Assembly: GCF_018688355.1 (NCBI RefSeq)
Contig: NZ_CP061317.1
Coordinates: 540,370-604,369, forward strand
Reading direction: 5' to 3'
DNA length: 64,000 bases
From: Polynucleobacter sp. AP-Elch-400A-B2
Lineage (GTDB): Bacteria; Pseudomonadota; Gammaproteobacteria; Burkholderiales; Burkholderiaceae
Position numbers and translations under genes: made by a program. Below, piece after piece: positions 29,332-37,684 of this stretch. The notes below the pieces were generated by a model that had not been told where the DNA came from, ran no database searches, and saw only the letters and a program-made list of their open reading frames with translations. Numbering within the stretch: position 1 is the stretch's first letter; each line of letters starts with the position of its first letter.

Positions 29332-30636
29332 ATGCTGGAGAAGCTCACTAAAGCTCGAAATTTGTCTAAGGCAAATAACGCCATCAAGCGTCTGATATCG
29401 GAGCGAGGAGAATCCAATGCGCTTAGCATGGCCGACGATGTAGTTAACAACTACCGTAAGTTGTCAAAAGATCAATATGTCTCATTTTTTACTTTTTTGT
29501 TTGAGAAGCTCAATCCTCAAGCTGACGCAGTACTGAAAGCAGCGCAAAATTTTGTAGCCGACTCTAATGCACGTAATTACATTCAGTTGCAAAAAGTTTC
29601 TGAATCTCCGCGTCAAGAATTCTTCCGTCGCTTAAATCGTGCCAGCCACGGCACCGCCGCTGTAGTACAAATGCGCCGTGATTTATTGCAGCTATTAGAT
29701 AAAAAGCCTGAACTGGCTGCTGTGGATTTCGATATGCGCCACTTGCTATCTTCTTGGTTTAATCCCGGATTTCTGAAGATGCATCAGGTGGACTGGAAGT
29801 CCCCAGCGGAGGTGCTTGAGAAGCTGATTCAACACGAGGCAGTGCATGCAATTGATGGTTGGGATGACCTACGTCGCCGTCTTCAGCCTGATCGTCGTTG
29901 CTTTGCCTTCTTTCATCCACAGCTTCCAAGTACGCCTTTAATCTTTGTGGAGGTGGCTCTCCTGCCTGAGATTCCAACGGTGATCACGCCATTGGTTGAT
30001 AAGAAAGCCGAAACAGTTGATCAGGCATCGCAATATAAAGTTGCCGTTTTTTATTCGATTAGTAATTGCGAGTCTGGACTTCGCGGTGTATCGATGGGTA
30101 ACTTTTTAATCAAGCGGGTAGCAGAGCATTTACATGCCGAGTTCCCTGGAATAAAAACCTTTGTAACTTTATCGCCTATTCCTGGTTTTATGGATTGGGT
30201 AGCCGCTGGTGCGAATTTAGGTGATGGTGTCCCGGCTGAAAGATTAAAGCCGAACCTCAGGGTGGCGCGAGATGCTGCTTTGGCGGTGCTAGGGCTCGAG
30301 AGGCAATCTTGGGCTGAGCAATTGGCGGGCGGATGGCACCCCGACCTAGCCTCCGAGAAAGAAAAAACGGCTTTATTGAGTTTGGCGAGCATCTATTTGG
30401 GCTTGGCTTCTACCGGGCGCGATGGCAACCCCGTGGCAAAGTTTCATTTGGGTAATGGTGCCAAATTGCATTTGGTGAACTGGGCGGGCGATTTATCGCG
30501 CAAAGGGCTGCGTCAATCTGCTGGCTTGATGGTCAATTACCTTTATGACCTAGGAAGCGTGGAGGATAACCATGAGCGCTTTGCCAATGGTGAAATCGTG
30601 TATTCCAGGGCTGTAGCTCGCCTAATGGCTCCCTAG
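29332..30636 (+). CDS. Malonyl-CoA decarboxylase
   Basis: This 434-residue protein has the helical N-terminal domain and the acetyltransferase-like C-terminal domain of malonyl-CoA decarboxylase (MatA/MLYCD family). Helpful segments are FDMRHLLSSWFNPGFL, SISNCESGLRGVSMGNFLIKRV with the catalytic Ser region, FVTLSPIPGFMDWV and a C-terminal His in KLHLVNWAGD. It converts malonyl-CoA to acetyl-CoA and CO2. It is first of three co-directional genes with a TctC-like binding protein and a malonyl-CoA synthetase, together sufficient to turn malonate into acetyl-CoA. No MatR-like GntR regulator is present next to it. Confidence 0.93.
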   Translation: MLEKLTKARNLSKANNAIKRLISERGESNALSMADDVVNNYRKLSKDQYVSFFTFLFEKLNPQADAVLKAAQNFVADSNARNYIQLQKVSESPRQEFFRRLNRASHGTAAVVQMRRDLLQLLDKKPELAAVDFDMRHLLSSWFNPGFLKMHQVDWKSPAEVLEKLIQHEAVHAIDGWDDLRRRLQPDRRCFAFFHPQLPSTPLIFVEVALLPEIPTVITPLVDKKAETVDQASQYKVAVFYSISNCESGLRGVSMGNFLIKRVAEHLHAEFPGIKTFVTLSPIPGFMDWVAAGANLGDGVPAERLKPNLRVARDAALAVLGLERQSWAEQLAGGWHPDLASEKEKTALLSLASIYLGLASTGRDGNPVAKFHLGNGAKLHLVNWAGDLSRKGLRQSAGLMVNYLYDLGSVEDNHERFANGEIVYSRAVARLMAP

Positions 30637-30743
30637 TGTTTTCCCTTGCATAGACTTTTGCAGCAAGCCTTAAGTGCCCTTAAAATGGGTGCTGTATTTA
30701 TAAATATGAAGTCAATCATGAGATTGATGCAAAAGGAGACGAA

Positions 30744-31742
30744 GTGTTTAATCCAAAAAACAAGTCATCAGCATTTTCTTCGGACATGCTTAAGAAAGTA
30801 ATTTTTTTAGTCTGCGCCGTACCTTTGACTGTATTCGCACAAGAGTGGCCAGTGAAGACCATCACTTTTGTGAATCCATTTCCAGCGGGTGGTGGCACAG
30901 ATGCTTTTGCTAGACCATTAGCAGCTCAATTAACAGAGCAAATTGGTAAGCAAATTATTATCGATAATCGTGGTGGTGCAGGCGGTACTGTTGGTGCCTC
31001 AGTTGCTGCGAAGGCTGCCCCAGACGGATATACTTGGTTCATTGGCGCTACCCATCACACTATTGCTCCTTCGATGTATAAGAATTTGGATTACGATATC
31101 GAAAAGAGTTTTATTCCAGTTGCGATGATTGCTAACGTGCCACAAGTATTGGTGATTAATCCACAGCGCGTGAGTGCTCGTAATGCTAAAGAGTTCATTG
31201 AGCTCATGAAGAAAAATCCTGGTAAATACAACTTTGCCAGTGCGGGTAGTGGCACAGTTCATCACTTGGCTGGTGAATTATTTAAGATTCAAACAGGCTC
31301 TTTCATCACCCATATTCCATATCGTGGTGCTGGCCCAGCAATGAATGATTTATTGGCTGGTCAGATTGACTTGGAGTTTGATGGTCTTGCTACTTCTGCT
31401 CCTCAGATTAATGCTGGAAAGTTGGTAGCAATTGCTTTGGCGTCAAACAAGCGTTCCCCTGCGATTCCAAACGTACCCACCTTTAAAGAATCTGGCTTAC
31501 CTGACTACGAAGTTTCCACTTGGTACTCTTTGTTTGCTCCCGCCGGCACTCCTAAGCCTATCGTAGACAAAATGATTGTCGAAGTTCAGAAGGCCTTAAA
31601 TACGCCAAAGCTCAAGGCGATCTGGGAAAAGAACGGCTCTGATACGCCCAATTTATATGGTGAAGCGTTCGGCAAGCAGGTTCGTGCCGATATAACACGT
31701 TGGTCTGCAGTGGTTAAGAAATCTGGCGCTTCGTTAGATTAA
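30744..31742 (+). CDS. Bug-family (TctC-like) periplasmic solute-binding protein
   Basis: The start is GTG at 30744 after a strong AAAAGGAG. The signal sequence ends at VFAQ-EWP (LKKVIFLVCAVPLTVFAQ). The mature protein has the Bug motifs PVKTITFVNPFPAGGGTD and RGGAGGTVGASVAAKAAPDGYT, with AGSGTVHHLAGE and HIPYRGAGPAMNDLLAGQID further in (each in part). Bug proteins bind carboxylates and are numerous in Burkholderiales, often without their TctAB permease. No tctAB is seen here. Position between malonyl-CoA decarboxylase and malonyl-CoA synthetase suggests malonate or a related dicarboxylate as ligand, which is inference. Confidence 0.9.
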   Translation: MFNPKNKSSAFSSDMLKKVIFLVCAVPLTVFAQEWPVKTITFVNPFPAGGGTDAFARPLAAQLTEQIGKQIIIDNRGGAGGTVGASVAAKAAPDGYTWFIGATHHTIAPSMYKNLDYDIEKSFIPVAMIANVPQVLVINPQRVSARNAKEFIELMKKNPGKYNFASAGSGTVHHLAGELFKIQTGSFITHIPYRGAGPAMNDLLAGQIDLEFDGLATSAPQINAGKLVAIALASNKRSPAIPNVPTFKESGLPDYEVSTWYSLFAPAGTPKPIVDKMIVEVQKALNTPKLKAIWEKNGSDTPNLYGEAFGKQVRADITRWSAVVKKSGASLD

Positions 31743-31790
31743 TTAGTTATTGTTTGAATTGTTTTTATTGTTTGGTTTTTTGAGGCTCGA

Positions 31791-33314
31791 ATGAATTTAT
31801 ATTCTTTATTGGAAACAGGTTTTCCAAAAGATAAGCAGACATGTGCATTAGAAACGCATGATGGTTTGTATTACTCCTGGGGCGATCTGGAGCGCGCTAC
31901 TTCCAAGATGGCTAACCTACTAAAGAGCCTCAAATTACCAGCAGGATCTCGTATTGCTGCTCAGGTTGAAAAGTCACCTGAGGCGCTCTTTCTGTACTTG
32001 GCTACAGTAAAGGCGGGCTACGTTTATTTGCCCCTAAATACCGCCTATCAAGCGGCGGAGATTCAATACTTTCTAGAGAATGCGGAGCCTGCAGTAGTTG
32101 TTTGTAGCAGCAAAAACTTCTCTTGGGTATCTAAGGTTGCCTTTCAGGCTGCTACCAAGCATGTCTTTACCCTGGATGAGGATCGCAAAGGCACTTTACT
32201 AGACCGTGCTGCTGGTCAAAGTGATAAGTTCAAAACCGTTGCCGTGAAGGATGATGATTTAGCCGCTATCTTGTATACCTCTGGCACAACCGGTCGCAGC
32301 AAGGGTGCCATGCTGACTCATAAAAACTTGGGTAGCAATGCGCAGGTATTGCAGAAGTTCTGGGGTTGGAAAAAAGGCGATGTCTTATTGCATGCGCTCC
32401 CAATCTTCCATGTGCACGGATTATTTGTGGCTGCGCATGGGGCATTAATTAACGGCAGCAAAATGATTTGGTTGCCACGCTTAGATACTGCGCAACTGAT
32501 TCATCACATGCCGAATTCTACCGTGATGATGGGTGTACCAACATTTTATGTACGCTTGCTAGCGGATAAAGGTTTTAATAAGCACGTCGCGCGCAATATG
32601 CGTCTGTTTGTGTCGGGCTCCGCGCCATTACTGACTGAAACATTTAATTCGTTTAAAGAAGTGATTGGCCAGCCAATTCTTGAGCGCTATGGCATGAGTG
32701 AAACTGTCATGCTCGTTTCCAATCCCTACAAAGGCAGTCGAGTAGGTGGGTCCGTTGGCTTGCCTCTACCGGGCGTCAAAGTGCGCGTGGTCAATGAAAG
32801 CAATAAGCCTTGCGGTATTGATGAGATCGGCAGCATTCAAGTGAAGGGCCCGAATATATTTAAGGGCTACTGGCGCATGCCAGAAAAGACTGCAGAAGAA
32901 TTTACCAAAGACGGCTGGTTTAAGACTGGTGACGTTGGTCGTTGGGGCGGTGAAGCTAATGGTGGCAAAGCACCTCAGGATTACCTCTGTATCGTTGGTC
33001 GTAGTAAGGATTTAATTATTTCTGGTGGCTATAACGTTTATCCAAAAGAGATCGAAAGTTTCATCGATGATATGGATGGTGTAGATGAAAGTGCTGTGAT
33101 TGGTATTCCGCATCCTGATTTTGGTGAAGCAGTAATGGCGGTAGTAGTGCCAAAAGCAGGTGCCAAGTTGGATGCCCAATCCATGATTGCGACACTAAAA
33201 ACACAAATCGCTAATTTTAAGATTCCTAAGCGTTTAGAGATTGTTGCCGACTTACCTCGCAATTCAATGGGTAAAGTTCAGAAGAATATTCTGCGTCAGC
33301 AATACACTAGCTAA
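31791..33314 (+). CDS. matB: Malonyl-CoA synthetase (MatB-like acyl-CoA ligase)
   Basis: This 507-residue ANL-superfamily ligase shows the P-loop ILYTSGTTGRSKGAMLTHKN near 165, RYGMSETVML near 303, the hinge GRSKDLIISGGYNVYPKEIES, and the C-terminal adenylation lysine in PRNSMGKVQKNILR. Overall sequence and length are those of MatB, which activates malonate with ATP and CoA. GAGG precedes the ATG. With the upstream decarboxylase it forms a malonate to malonyl-CoA to acetyl-CoA route. A broader methylmalonate range is possible. Confidence 0.9.
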   Translation: MNLYSLLETGFPKDKQTCALETHDGLYYSWGDLERATSKMANLLKSLKLPAGSRIAAQVEKSPEALFLYLATVKAGYVYLPLNTAYQAAEIQYFLENAEPAVVVCSSKNFSWVSKVAFQAATKHVFTLDEDRKGTLLDRAAGQSDKFKTVAVKDDDLAAILYTSGTTGRSKGAMLTHKNLGSNAQVLQKFWGWKKGDVLLHALPIFHVHGLFVAAHGALINGSKMIWLPRLDTAQLIHHMPNSTVMMGVPTFYVRLLADKGFNKHVARNMRLFVSGSAPLLTETFNSFKEVIGQPILERYGMSETVMLVSNPYKGSRVGGSVGLPLPGVKVRVVNESNKPCGIDEIGSIQVKGPNIFKGYWRMPEKTAEEFTKDGWFKTGDVGRWGGEANGGKAPQDYLCIVGRSKDLIISGGYNVYPKEIESFIDDMDGVDESAVIGIPHPDFGEAVMAVVVPKAGAKLDAQSMIATLKTQIANFKIPKRLEIVADLPRNSMGKVQKNILRQQYTS

Positions 33315-33332
33315 GAGCAGTAAGAGGGCTTC

Positions 33333-34151
33333 TTAAAAACCAAATGCCTTGCGGCTTTCATTAAACATGAAGGCTGCAAGCATAAAGAGCATCACACCAA
33401 AGATGCGTTTGAGTTGAGCTACATCGAGCTTCCTGGCCATCTTTGCGCCCAGTGGAGCGGTAAATATACTCACTGCCACAATGCAGAGTACCGCTGGAAC
33501 ATAAACAAATCCAAGTGAACCCACAGGAAGATTGGGATTCCCCCAACTTCCATACATGTAGCCAATCGTCGCTGCAGCTGCAATCGGAAATCCTAAGCCG
33601 GAAGAACTGGCCATCGCAGTATGTGGTTTGACGTTGCACCAAAGCATAAATGGCACAGTAATAAATGCCCCACCTGCACCTACTAGGCTCGCAATGACGC
33701 CCGTTAGTGCCCCAAATGAGAAAAGACCAACGGCACCGGGTAATTCTCGACCGGCCGAAGGCTTTTTATTGATGATCATTTGGATCGAGGTATAGACAAT
33801 AAACATGGCGAAGAATAGAGACAGCCAAGAAGTGTTGATTGCCTCAAAAATCTCACTTCCACCAACTAGGCTGCCAATCACTAGACCGGGACTGAGTGCT
33901 GCCACTAACTTCCAATCGATCGAGTTGTGTTTGTGATGCGCCCAAATCGCGGAGGTGGTGGTGAAGAGGATGGTGGCCATACCAGTTGCGATGGCCATAT
34001 GTACGATGACGTTTTGGCCAAATCCTAAATGATTAAAAACCACAATCATGAAGGGCACCAAAATCATGCCGCCCCCAATACCTAAGAGGCCCGCTAGGAA
34101 GCCCGATATGCTGCCACATAACATCAGCATAGCGATATCGGCTATTGACAT
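33333..34151 (-). CDS. Sulfite exporter TauE/SafE-family permease
   Basis: This hydrophobic 272-residue protein has about eight membrane segments in two repeats. Each repeat opens with a glycine-rich stretch (GFLAGLLGIGGGMILVPF and GVIASLVGAGGAFITVPF), the TauE/SafE hallmark. Family members move sulfite, sulfoacetate or other organosulfur or carboxylate anions; the substrate here is unknown. The ATG lies directly after the 3' end of the 6S RNA gene, the place where many proteobacteria have the fau gene. Confidence 0.88.
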   Translation of the reverse strand: MSIADIAMLMLCGSISGFLAGLLGIGGGMILVPFMIVVFNHLGFGQNVIVHMAIATGMATILFTTTSAIWAHHKHNSIDWKLVAALSPGLVIGSLVGGSEIFEAINTSWLSLFFAMFIVYTSIQMIINKKPSAGRELPGAVGLFSFGALTGVIASLVGAGGAFITVPFMLWCNVKPHTAMASSSGLGFPIAAAATIGYMYGSWGNPNLPVGSLGFVYVPAVLCIVAVSIFTAPLGAKMARKLDVAQLKRIFGVMLFMLAAFMFNESRKAFGF

Positions 34152-34152
34152 G

Positions 34153-34341
34153 AATTCCCCGCCTTAGCCGCTAGGCCGTCATCCTGAACCCTAAGGTTCA
34201 AGGTGGAACGGCTACTCTGTTTCGGGTGCATTAAGAAGTTCAGGGAGTGAACAGCGCGAAGTTGCCACTGTGAAAATTCAAAACGCTCACGCCCACAGTG
34301 TAAAGATCGTTCCTGATGCTTGCGCATCGGTTCAAGGAACT
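34153..34341 (-). ncRNA. ssrS: 6S RNA
   Basis: On the minus strand, downstream of zapA as in many proteobacteria, the ends AGUUCCUUG and CGGGGAAUU pair as the closing stem. The 3' part holds CCACCUUGAACC, AGGGUUCAGG and GACGGCCUAGCGGC, which closely follow the 3' segment of E. coli 6S RNA. CACUGUG and CACAGUG form an apical stem. The length of about 189 nt is normal. 6S RNA binds the sigma70 holoenzyme. Its 5' end overlaps the last codons of zapA. Exact ends are estimated from pairing. Confidence 0.85.
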
Positions 34342-34700
34342 ATTGGCCTTGGCGAACCAGGCAGGGAAAGGGTTTGCATCAGGGCATCCACTTGATCTTC
34401 CAGAGTATGAATTTCATTCTGGAGTCGCGTAATCTCTTCTGCATTGGAGCGGGATGAACTACTCTGTGCGGAATTGAGTTGAGATTCAGTTTGTAGTTGA
34501 ATGAGATCACCTGCAATCTTCAGTGCGGCCATCATGCTCGCACGTTCAATGCTGCGGTTGCCACCATTAATTGCCAGCTGAATTTGCTCATCTACTAATG
34601 TGCAAGCAGCACGAAGCAGTGGCTCATGCTCAGTGCTCGTAGCTAAAGTAATTTTTTGACCGGCGAGGGTTACTTCAATGCGTTGTTGGCTCATTGCCAT
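34332..34700 (-). CDS. zapA: Cell division protein ZapA
   Basis: This 122-residue protein has the ZapA N-terminal domain (QQRIEVTLAGQKITLATSTE, then LLRAACTLVDEQ) and a C-terminal coiled coil (EEITRLQNEIHTLEDQVDALM). It cross-links FtsZ protofilaments. Two possible starts (ATG at 34700 and at 34694) are both near the overlapping upstream gene. The 26-bp overlap with the upstream coiled-coil gene and the following 6S RNA give the typical zapB-like/zapA/ssrS cluster. Confidence 0.9.
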   Translation of the reverse strand: MAMSQQRIEVTLAGQKITLATSTEHEPLLRAACTLVDEQIQLAINGGNRSIERASMMAALKIAGDLIQLQTESQLNSAQSSSSRSNAEEITRLQNEIHTLEDQVDALMQTLSLPGSPRPIVP

Positions 34701-34959
34701 CCTCTGAATTAGTTGGTGTCGCAGGTTCGCCGAGTAAGTTTAATTGACGGCCATCACTCTGCTCGGGCAAGCGACTTAAAATATGCTGAATCCGTTTTTG
34801 TGCATCCTCAATTTTGGTCTCCAGTTGAATGCGATCCTGATGCAATGCTTTTACGGCATCAGAAATCAGCTGAATTTTTCCGGCTACCCTCTGTAGAGAT
34901 ATAGCTATCGAATCAGATTCAGCGGAGTCGCTTGGGACATGAGGGTTGTACTCGGTCAT
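34675..34959 (-). CDS. Small coiled-coil protein, ZapB-like (upstream of zapA)
   Basis: This 94-residue protein has a central heptad-rich helix (about residues 18-65: LQRVAGKIQLISDAVKALH, then RIQLETKIEDAQKRI) and a conserved-looking LPEQSDGRQLNLLGE tail. It overlaps zapA by 26 bp. Small coiled-coil proteins at this place in beta- and gammaproteobacteria are annotated as ZapB-like or TIGR02449-type. A role with ZapA at the Z-ring is likely but inferred from position. No other domain is visible. Confidence 0.7.
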   Translation of the reverse strand: MTEYNPHVPSDSAESDSIAISLQRVAGKIQLISDAVKALHQDRIQLETKIEDAQKRIQHILSRLPEQSDGRQLNLLGEPATPTNSEDGNEPTTH

Positions 34960-35130
34960 ATAGGCATTGTAGCCTTAGGGAAATGCTTTGTGGAACCCCC
35001 GATTTTGGGCTTAGTTGAGTAAAGCCACTCAATGAATACCAAGCTTTTCTGGGTGAATATGGCCATCAAATAGGCTTATGAGGGCCCAATGGGTTGCGGG
35101 ATCGGGTCGTGTTTCTGAAATTGCTAAGCA

Positions 35131-37251
35131 TTAATTCAGGTTGTATTTGAGAGTTAGGTAAACCGATCTGGGTTCGCTTGGATAATAAAAGTGAGCCCCG
35201 CTAAACGAGCTTACTCCTCCATAGCTTGAATACTGCGCATTGCCAATATTTTTGACGGTTAATCGCGTTTCGATTGCTTGGAATTTATAGGAAGTAAACA
35301 CATCGCCTATAACGTATGAAGGCATAACAGGGGCTGCGCTGTAACTATTGGGCCCCGTATCGTAATACTGATTGCTTACATAATTAACTACGCCGCCAAT
35401 AGCCCATTTGCTTGAAATGAGATAGTTGGCTCTAGCATTGAGTGTCGTGTCTGGGACTATTGGAATGGGGTTTCCAGCATAAGGCCCATTCGCATAGTAA
35501 GACTTCTGATATTTTCCTCCGGCCCCAATATTGAGAGAAGATGAGATGTTTGAGCTCATATCAAACAAAATCCCACCTCTATTCGTCTGGTAAATGGAAT
35601 TGTAGTTATAGCCCGTTGTTGGGTTATAGCTAATTTCATTTTGAGTCATAGATTTAAATATGGAAGAGGTAAGTCTTACATTTGAGATCGTCCAGTTACC
35701 CCCCATCTCATAGGTTTGAGTGGTTTGTGGCTGCAAGATTCCATTAAATACTGTTCTACCAACCCAATTTACATCGTATGCAAATCCCCAATATTCATCA
35801 ATGTTTGGAAATCTAAAGGACTGATTCCACTTTGCGTATATTCGCTGGCCAGGAAGGTAATTGACATTTACAGCAAGATCCCCAGCATTTGCCGCAAATT
35901 GCTGGGTATTACTAACGGTGCCATTAGCTGCGCTGATTGAAGTGTTGCTAGTGGAAGCTTGTTGTACTTGGCGGCGAAAACCTCCGCTTGCCTCAACTAT
36001 ATTTCCAAGCGGCACTCTTTGCATTACATATACAGAGTTATTAACTTGCGTAGCACTTTGAGAGTCGCTAGTCAGGTTGTTGTAATAATTGCCATTTACG
36101 TTGGCATTAATGATTCCTTGCGATAGTGGGCTGTAGCTATTGCCTCCACCTTGGTTTGCTTTGGAAAAATCATACCCAACTATTGTGGTACCTACTCCAG
36201 TAAAGTTTGCCTTAAGTCGAGGGGATGCAGCGAATTGCCAACCCTGCAACTTGTTGTTCATAGCACTTCCAGCGTATCCATAGTAGTCTAGGTTAGTTGG
36301 ATCAAGAGATGTGAAATAGTCTGCTTGGGGTGAATAAAAGAAAGTAGTTTTATTGTTGTATGAGGTATCAAGCTCAACTACGTAAGCTTCGTTTAAAGTT
36401 TTCGTGAGCCCTTGGCGAAATCCAGAATTATTGACCGTGTAATTGTTGCCGGCATTTTGTGGTCTCACCGATAAGGGGTTTCCTGATCCAACTAAACCCA
36501 CTACTGGGCTGGCTATCTGAGAGTTTGTGTAGCCATAGTACCCATCAACAAAGACTCGATCATTTCCACCGAGATCTTGCAGTATTTTTGCATCTACTGA
36601 GTAAGCATTCGCTGCGGTATTTGGCCTCCAACCATTTGTGTTGGAGGTGTTTGCGCTCAGTTGGTAGGTAGTTTTTTCAACCGTATTTTTGAAAATAGCA
36701 TTATTTATTAATGTCCCCCATGTTCCATAGGTAGAGGAGGCTTGATTAATATTTTTCTTGCTGCCATTTGTGATGATGTTGATAACGCCTCCAACTGCAC
36801 CATTTCCGTATTGAACGCTGGCACCGCCTTGCAGGATTTCTATGCGCTCGATGGAATCGATCGGAATCGATTGCCAGTCAACACTTCCTGAGTCAATTGG
36901 ATTGATCCGTATTCCATCCACCAACACTACAGTTGTACTGTTACCTGTCGGACCAAATCCCCCCATATCTACAGAGGCGTCTAAATTTAACGAGCTTGAG
37001 TTCAAGCCCTTCACCAAAAGACCGCCAATTTGCGACAGTACTTGTGGAATGGTATTCGAGCTAGAGTTGTCTATTTCATCGCGGGTGATGACTTTGACGT
37101 TGGCTGGAACCTGATTTAAGTTTTCTTCAAAGCGCGAGCCGGTCACAATGACCGTCGATTGATTGCTTTGAGCGATTGCTGTCGTACTAAGTGGTATAAA
37201 TGCGCCGCAAAAAAGGGTAACTAAAGTTTTGCTACTGAACTGCTGTTTCAT
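35131..37251 (-). CDS. btuB: TonB-dependent outer-membrane receptor, probably cobalamin (BtuB-like)
   Basis: The 706-residue protein has a signal peptide (cleavage near TTAIAQ-SNQ), an N-terminal TonB-box-like STVIVTGSR, a plug domain (NVKVITRDEI, LVDGIRINPIDSG, IERIEILQGGASVQYGNGAVGGVINI, in parts) and a long beta-barrel rich in Asn, Ser and Tyr. The last strand ends YLTLKYNLN, with Asn instead of the usual terminal aromatic residue. The gene follows a cobalamin riboswitch, which is the main reason to call it a B12 or corrinoid receptor. The ribosome site GAAGG is at 37258-37262. No btuCDF genes are nearby. A 171-bp stretch downstream (34960-35130) shows nothing recognisable. Confidence 0.85.
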   Translation of the reverse strand: MKQQFSSKTLVTLFCGAFIPLSTTAIAQSNQSTVIVTGSRFEENLNQVPANVKVITRDEIDNSSSNTIPQVLSQIGGLLVKGLNSSSLNLDASVDMGGFGPTGNSTTVVLVDGIRINPIDSGSVDWQSIPIDSIERIEILQGGASVQYGNGAVGGVINIITNGSKKNINQASSTYGTWGTLINNAIFKNTVEKTTYQLSANTSNTNGWRPNTAANAYSVDAKILQDLGGNDRVFVDGYYGYTNSQIASPVVGLVGSGNPLSVRPQNAGNNYTVNNSGFRQGLTKTLNEAYVVELDTSYNNKTTFFYSPQADYFTSLDPTNLDYYGYAGSAMNNKLQGWQFAASPRLKANFTGVGTTIVGYDFSKANQGGGNSYSPLSQGIINANVNGNYYNNLTSDSQSATQVNNSVYVMQRVPLGNIVEASGGFRRQVQQASTSNTSISAANGTVSNTQQFAANAGDLAVNVNYLPGQRIYAKWNQSFRFPNIDEYWGFAYDVNWVGRTVFNGILQPQTTQTYEMGGNWTISNVRLTSSIFKSMTQNEISYNPTTGYNYNSIYQTNRGGILFDMSSNISSSLNIGAGGKYQKSYYANGPYAGNPIPIVPDTTLNARANYLISSKWAIGGVVNYVSNQYYDTGPNSYSAAPVMPSYVIGDVFTSYKFQAIETRLTVKNIGNAQYSSYGGVSSFSGAHFYYPSEPRSVYLTLKYNLN

Positions 37252-37404
37252 GATGAACCTTCTGCCTTCGAATCACCTAGCTAACTTCCCCGTAAGCTGG
37301 GTCGAACAGAATTTCACATTGTGAGAGATCAGGCGTCAATTGGGCATCGTGCCAGCTTAGCAGGAGATGCTTCATCGGCGCGCGAAGGTCCCCGTCCGCA
37401 AAAT

Positions 37405-37572
37405 TCCACCTGTAATGGCCGGTATCCGGGCTAGTAAATCTCAGAATCTGGCCTTCCCATGCAATTGACACGCACAGTGGCTTATTCAGACTCCTGACAC
37501 CCTTACTTTGAAGTTAGGGTGCATTTACTTACCGTTGCGGGGGCAGCACACGTTTAGTGTTTCCCGTTTAAC
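37405..37572 (-). promoter_or_regulatory. Cobalamin riboswitch
   Basis: The minus strand carries GGGAAAC, GTGCTGCCCCCGCAACGGTA, GTCAGGAGTCTG, AAGCCACTG and GGGAAGGC. The B12 box AGCCCGGATACCGGCC lies at 37418-37433. All are in the canonical order of the AdoCbl aptamer. The spacer between aptamer and the btuB ATG contains GGACCUUC (37384-37391), which can pair over 8 bp with GAAGGUUC (37255-37262) covering the ribosome site. This suggests translational control by long-range sequestration. The region 37263-37404 otherwise holds only a short open frame of doubtful coding status. Confidence 0.95.
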
Positions 37573-37592
37573 TTTGTTGCATTGCAACAAAG
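37572..37592. promoter_or_regulatory. Perfect 9-bp inverted repeat between riboswitch and Crp/Fnr gene
   Basis: CTTTGTTGC and GCAACAAAG flank ATT exactly. The element abuts the 5' end of the riboswitch and lies 92 bp upstream of the Crp/Fnr-like gene. It has no T-run on either side. It may be an operator, or a 5' hairpin of the btuB leader if transcription starts near 37600. Confidence 0.5.
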
Positions 37593-37684
37593 CACCACTA
37601 CGATTTCATAATAGCTCATAAACCGGTAAAAACTGCTTTTAGGGTGAAAAAAGCCTACAATCTTGGCTCTAGGATTAAGAATTC

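Noticed and set aside
30700..30740. Inverted repeats TCAATC/GATTGA and TATTTATAAATA upstream of the Bug gene
   Set aside because: Short and AT-rich, likely by chance; the AAAAGGAG ribosome site is the only clear signal there.
33315..33332. Possible bidirectional terminator between matB and the TauE gene
   Set aside because: Only a 5-bp TAAGA/TCTTA stem without a convincing T-run; too weak to annotate.
34142..34327. A 61-codon open frame on the minus strand downstream of zapA
   Set aside because: It lies almost entirely within the 6S RNA, whose sequence and pairing explain the conservation better than a protein.
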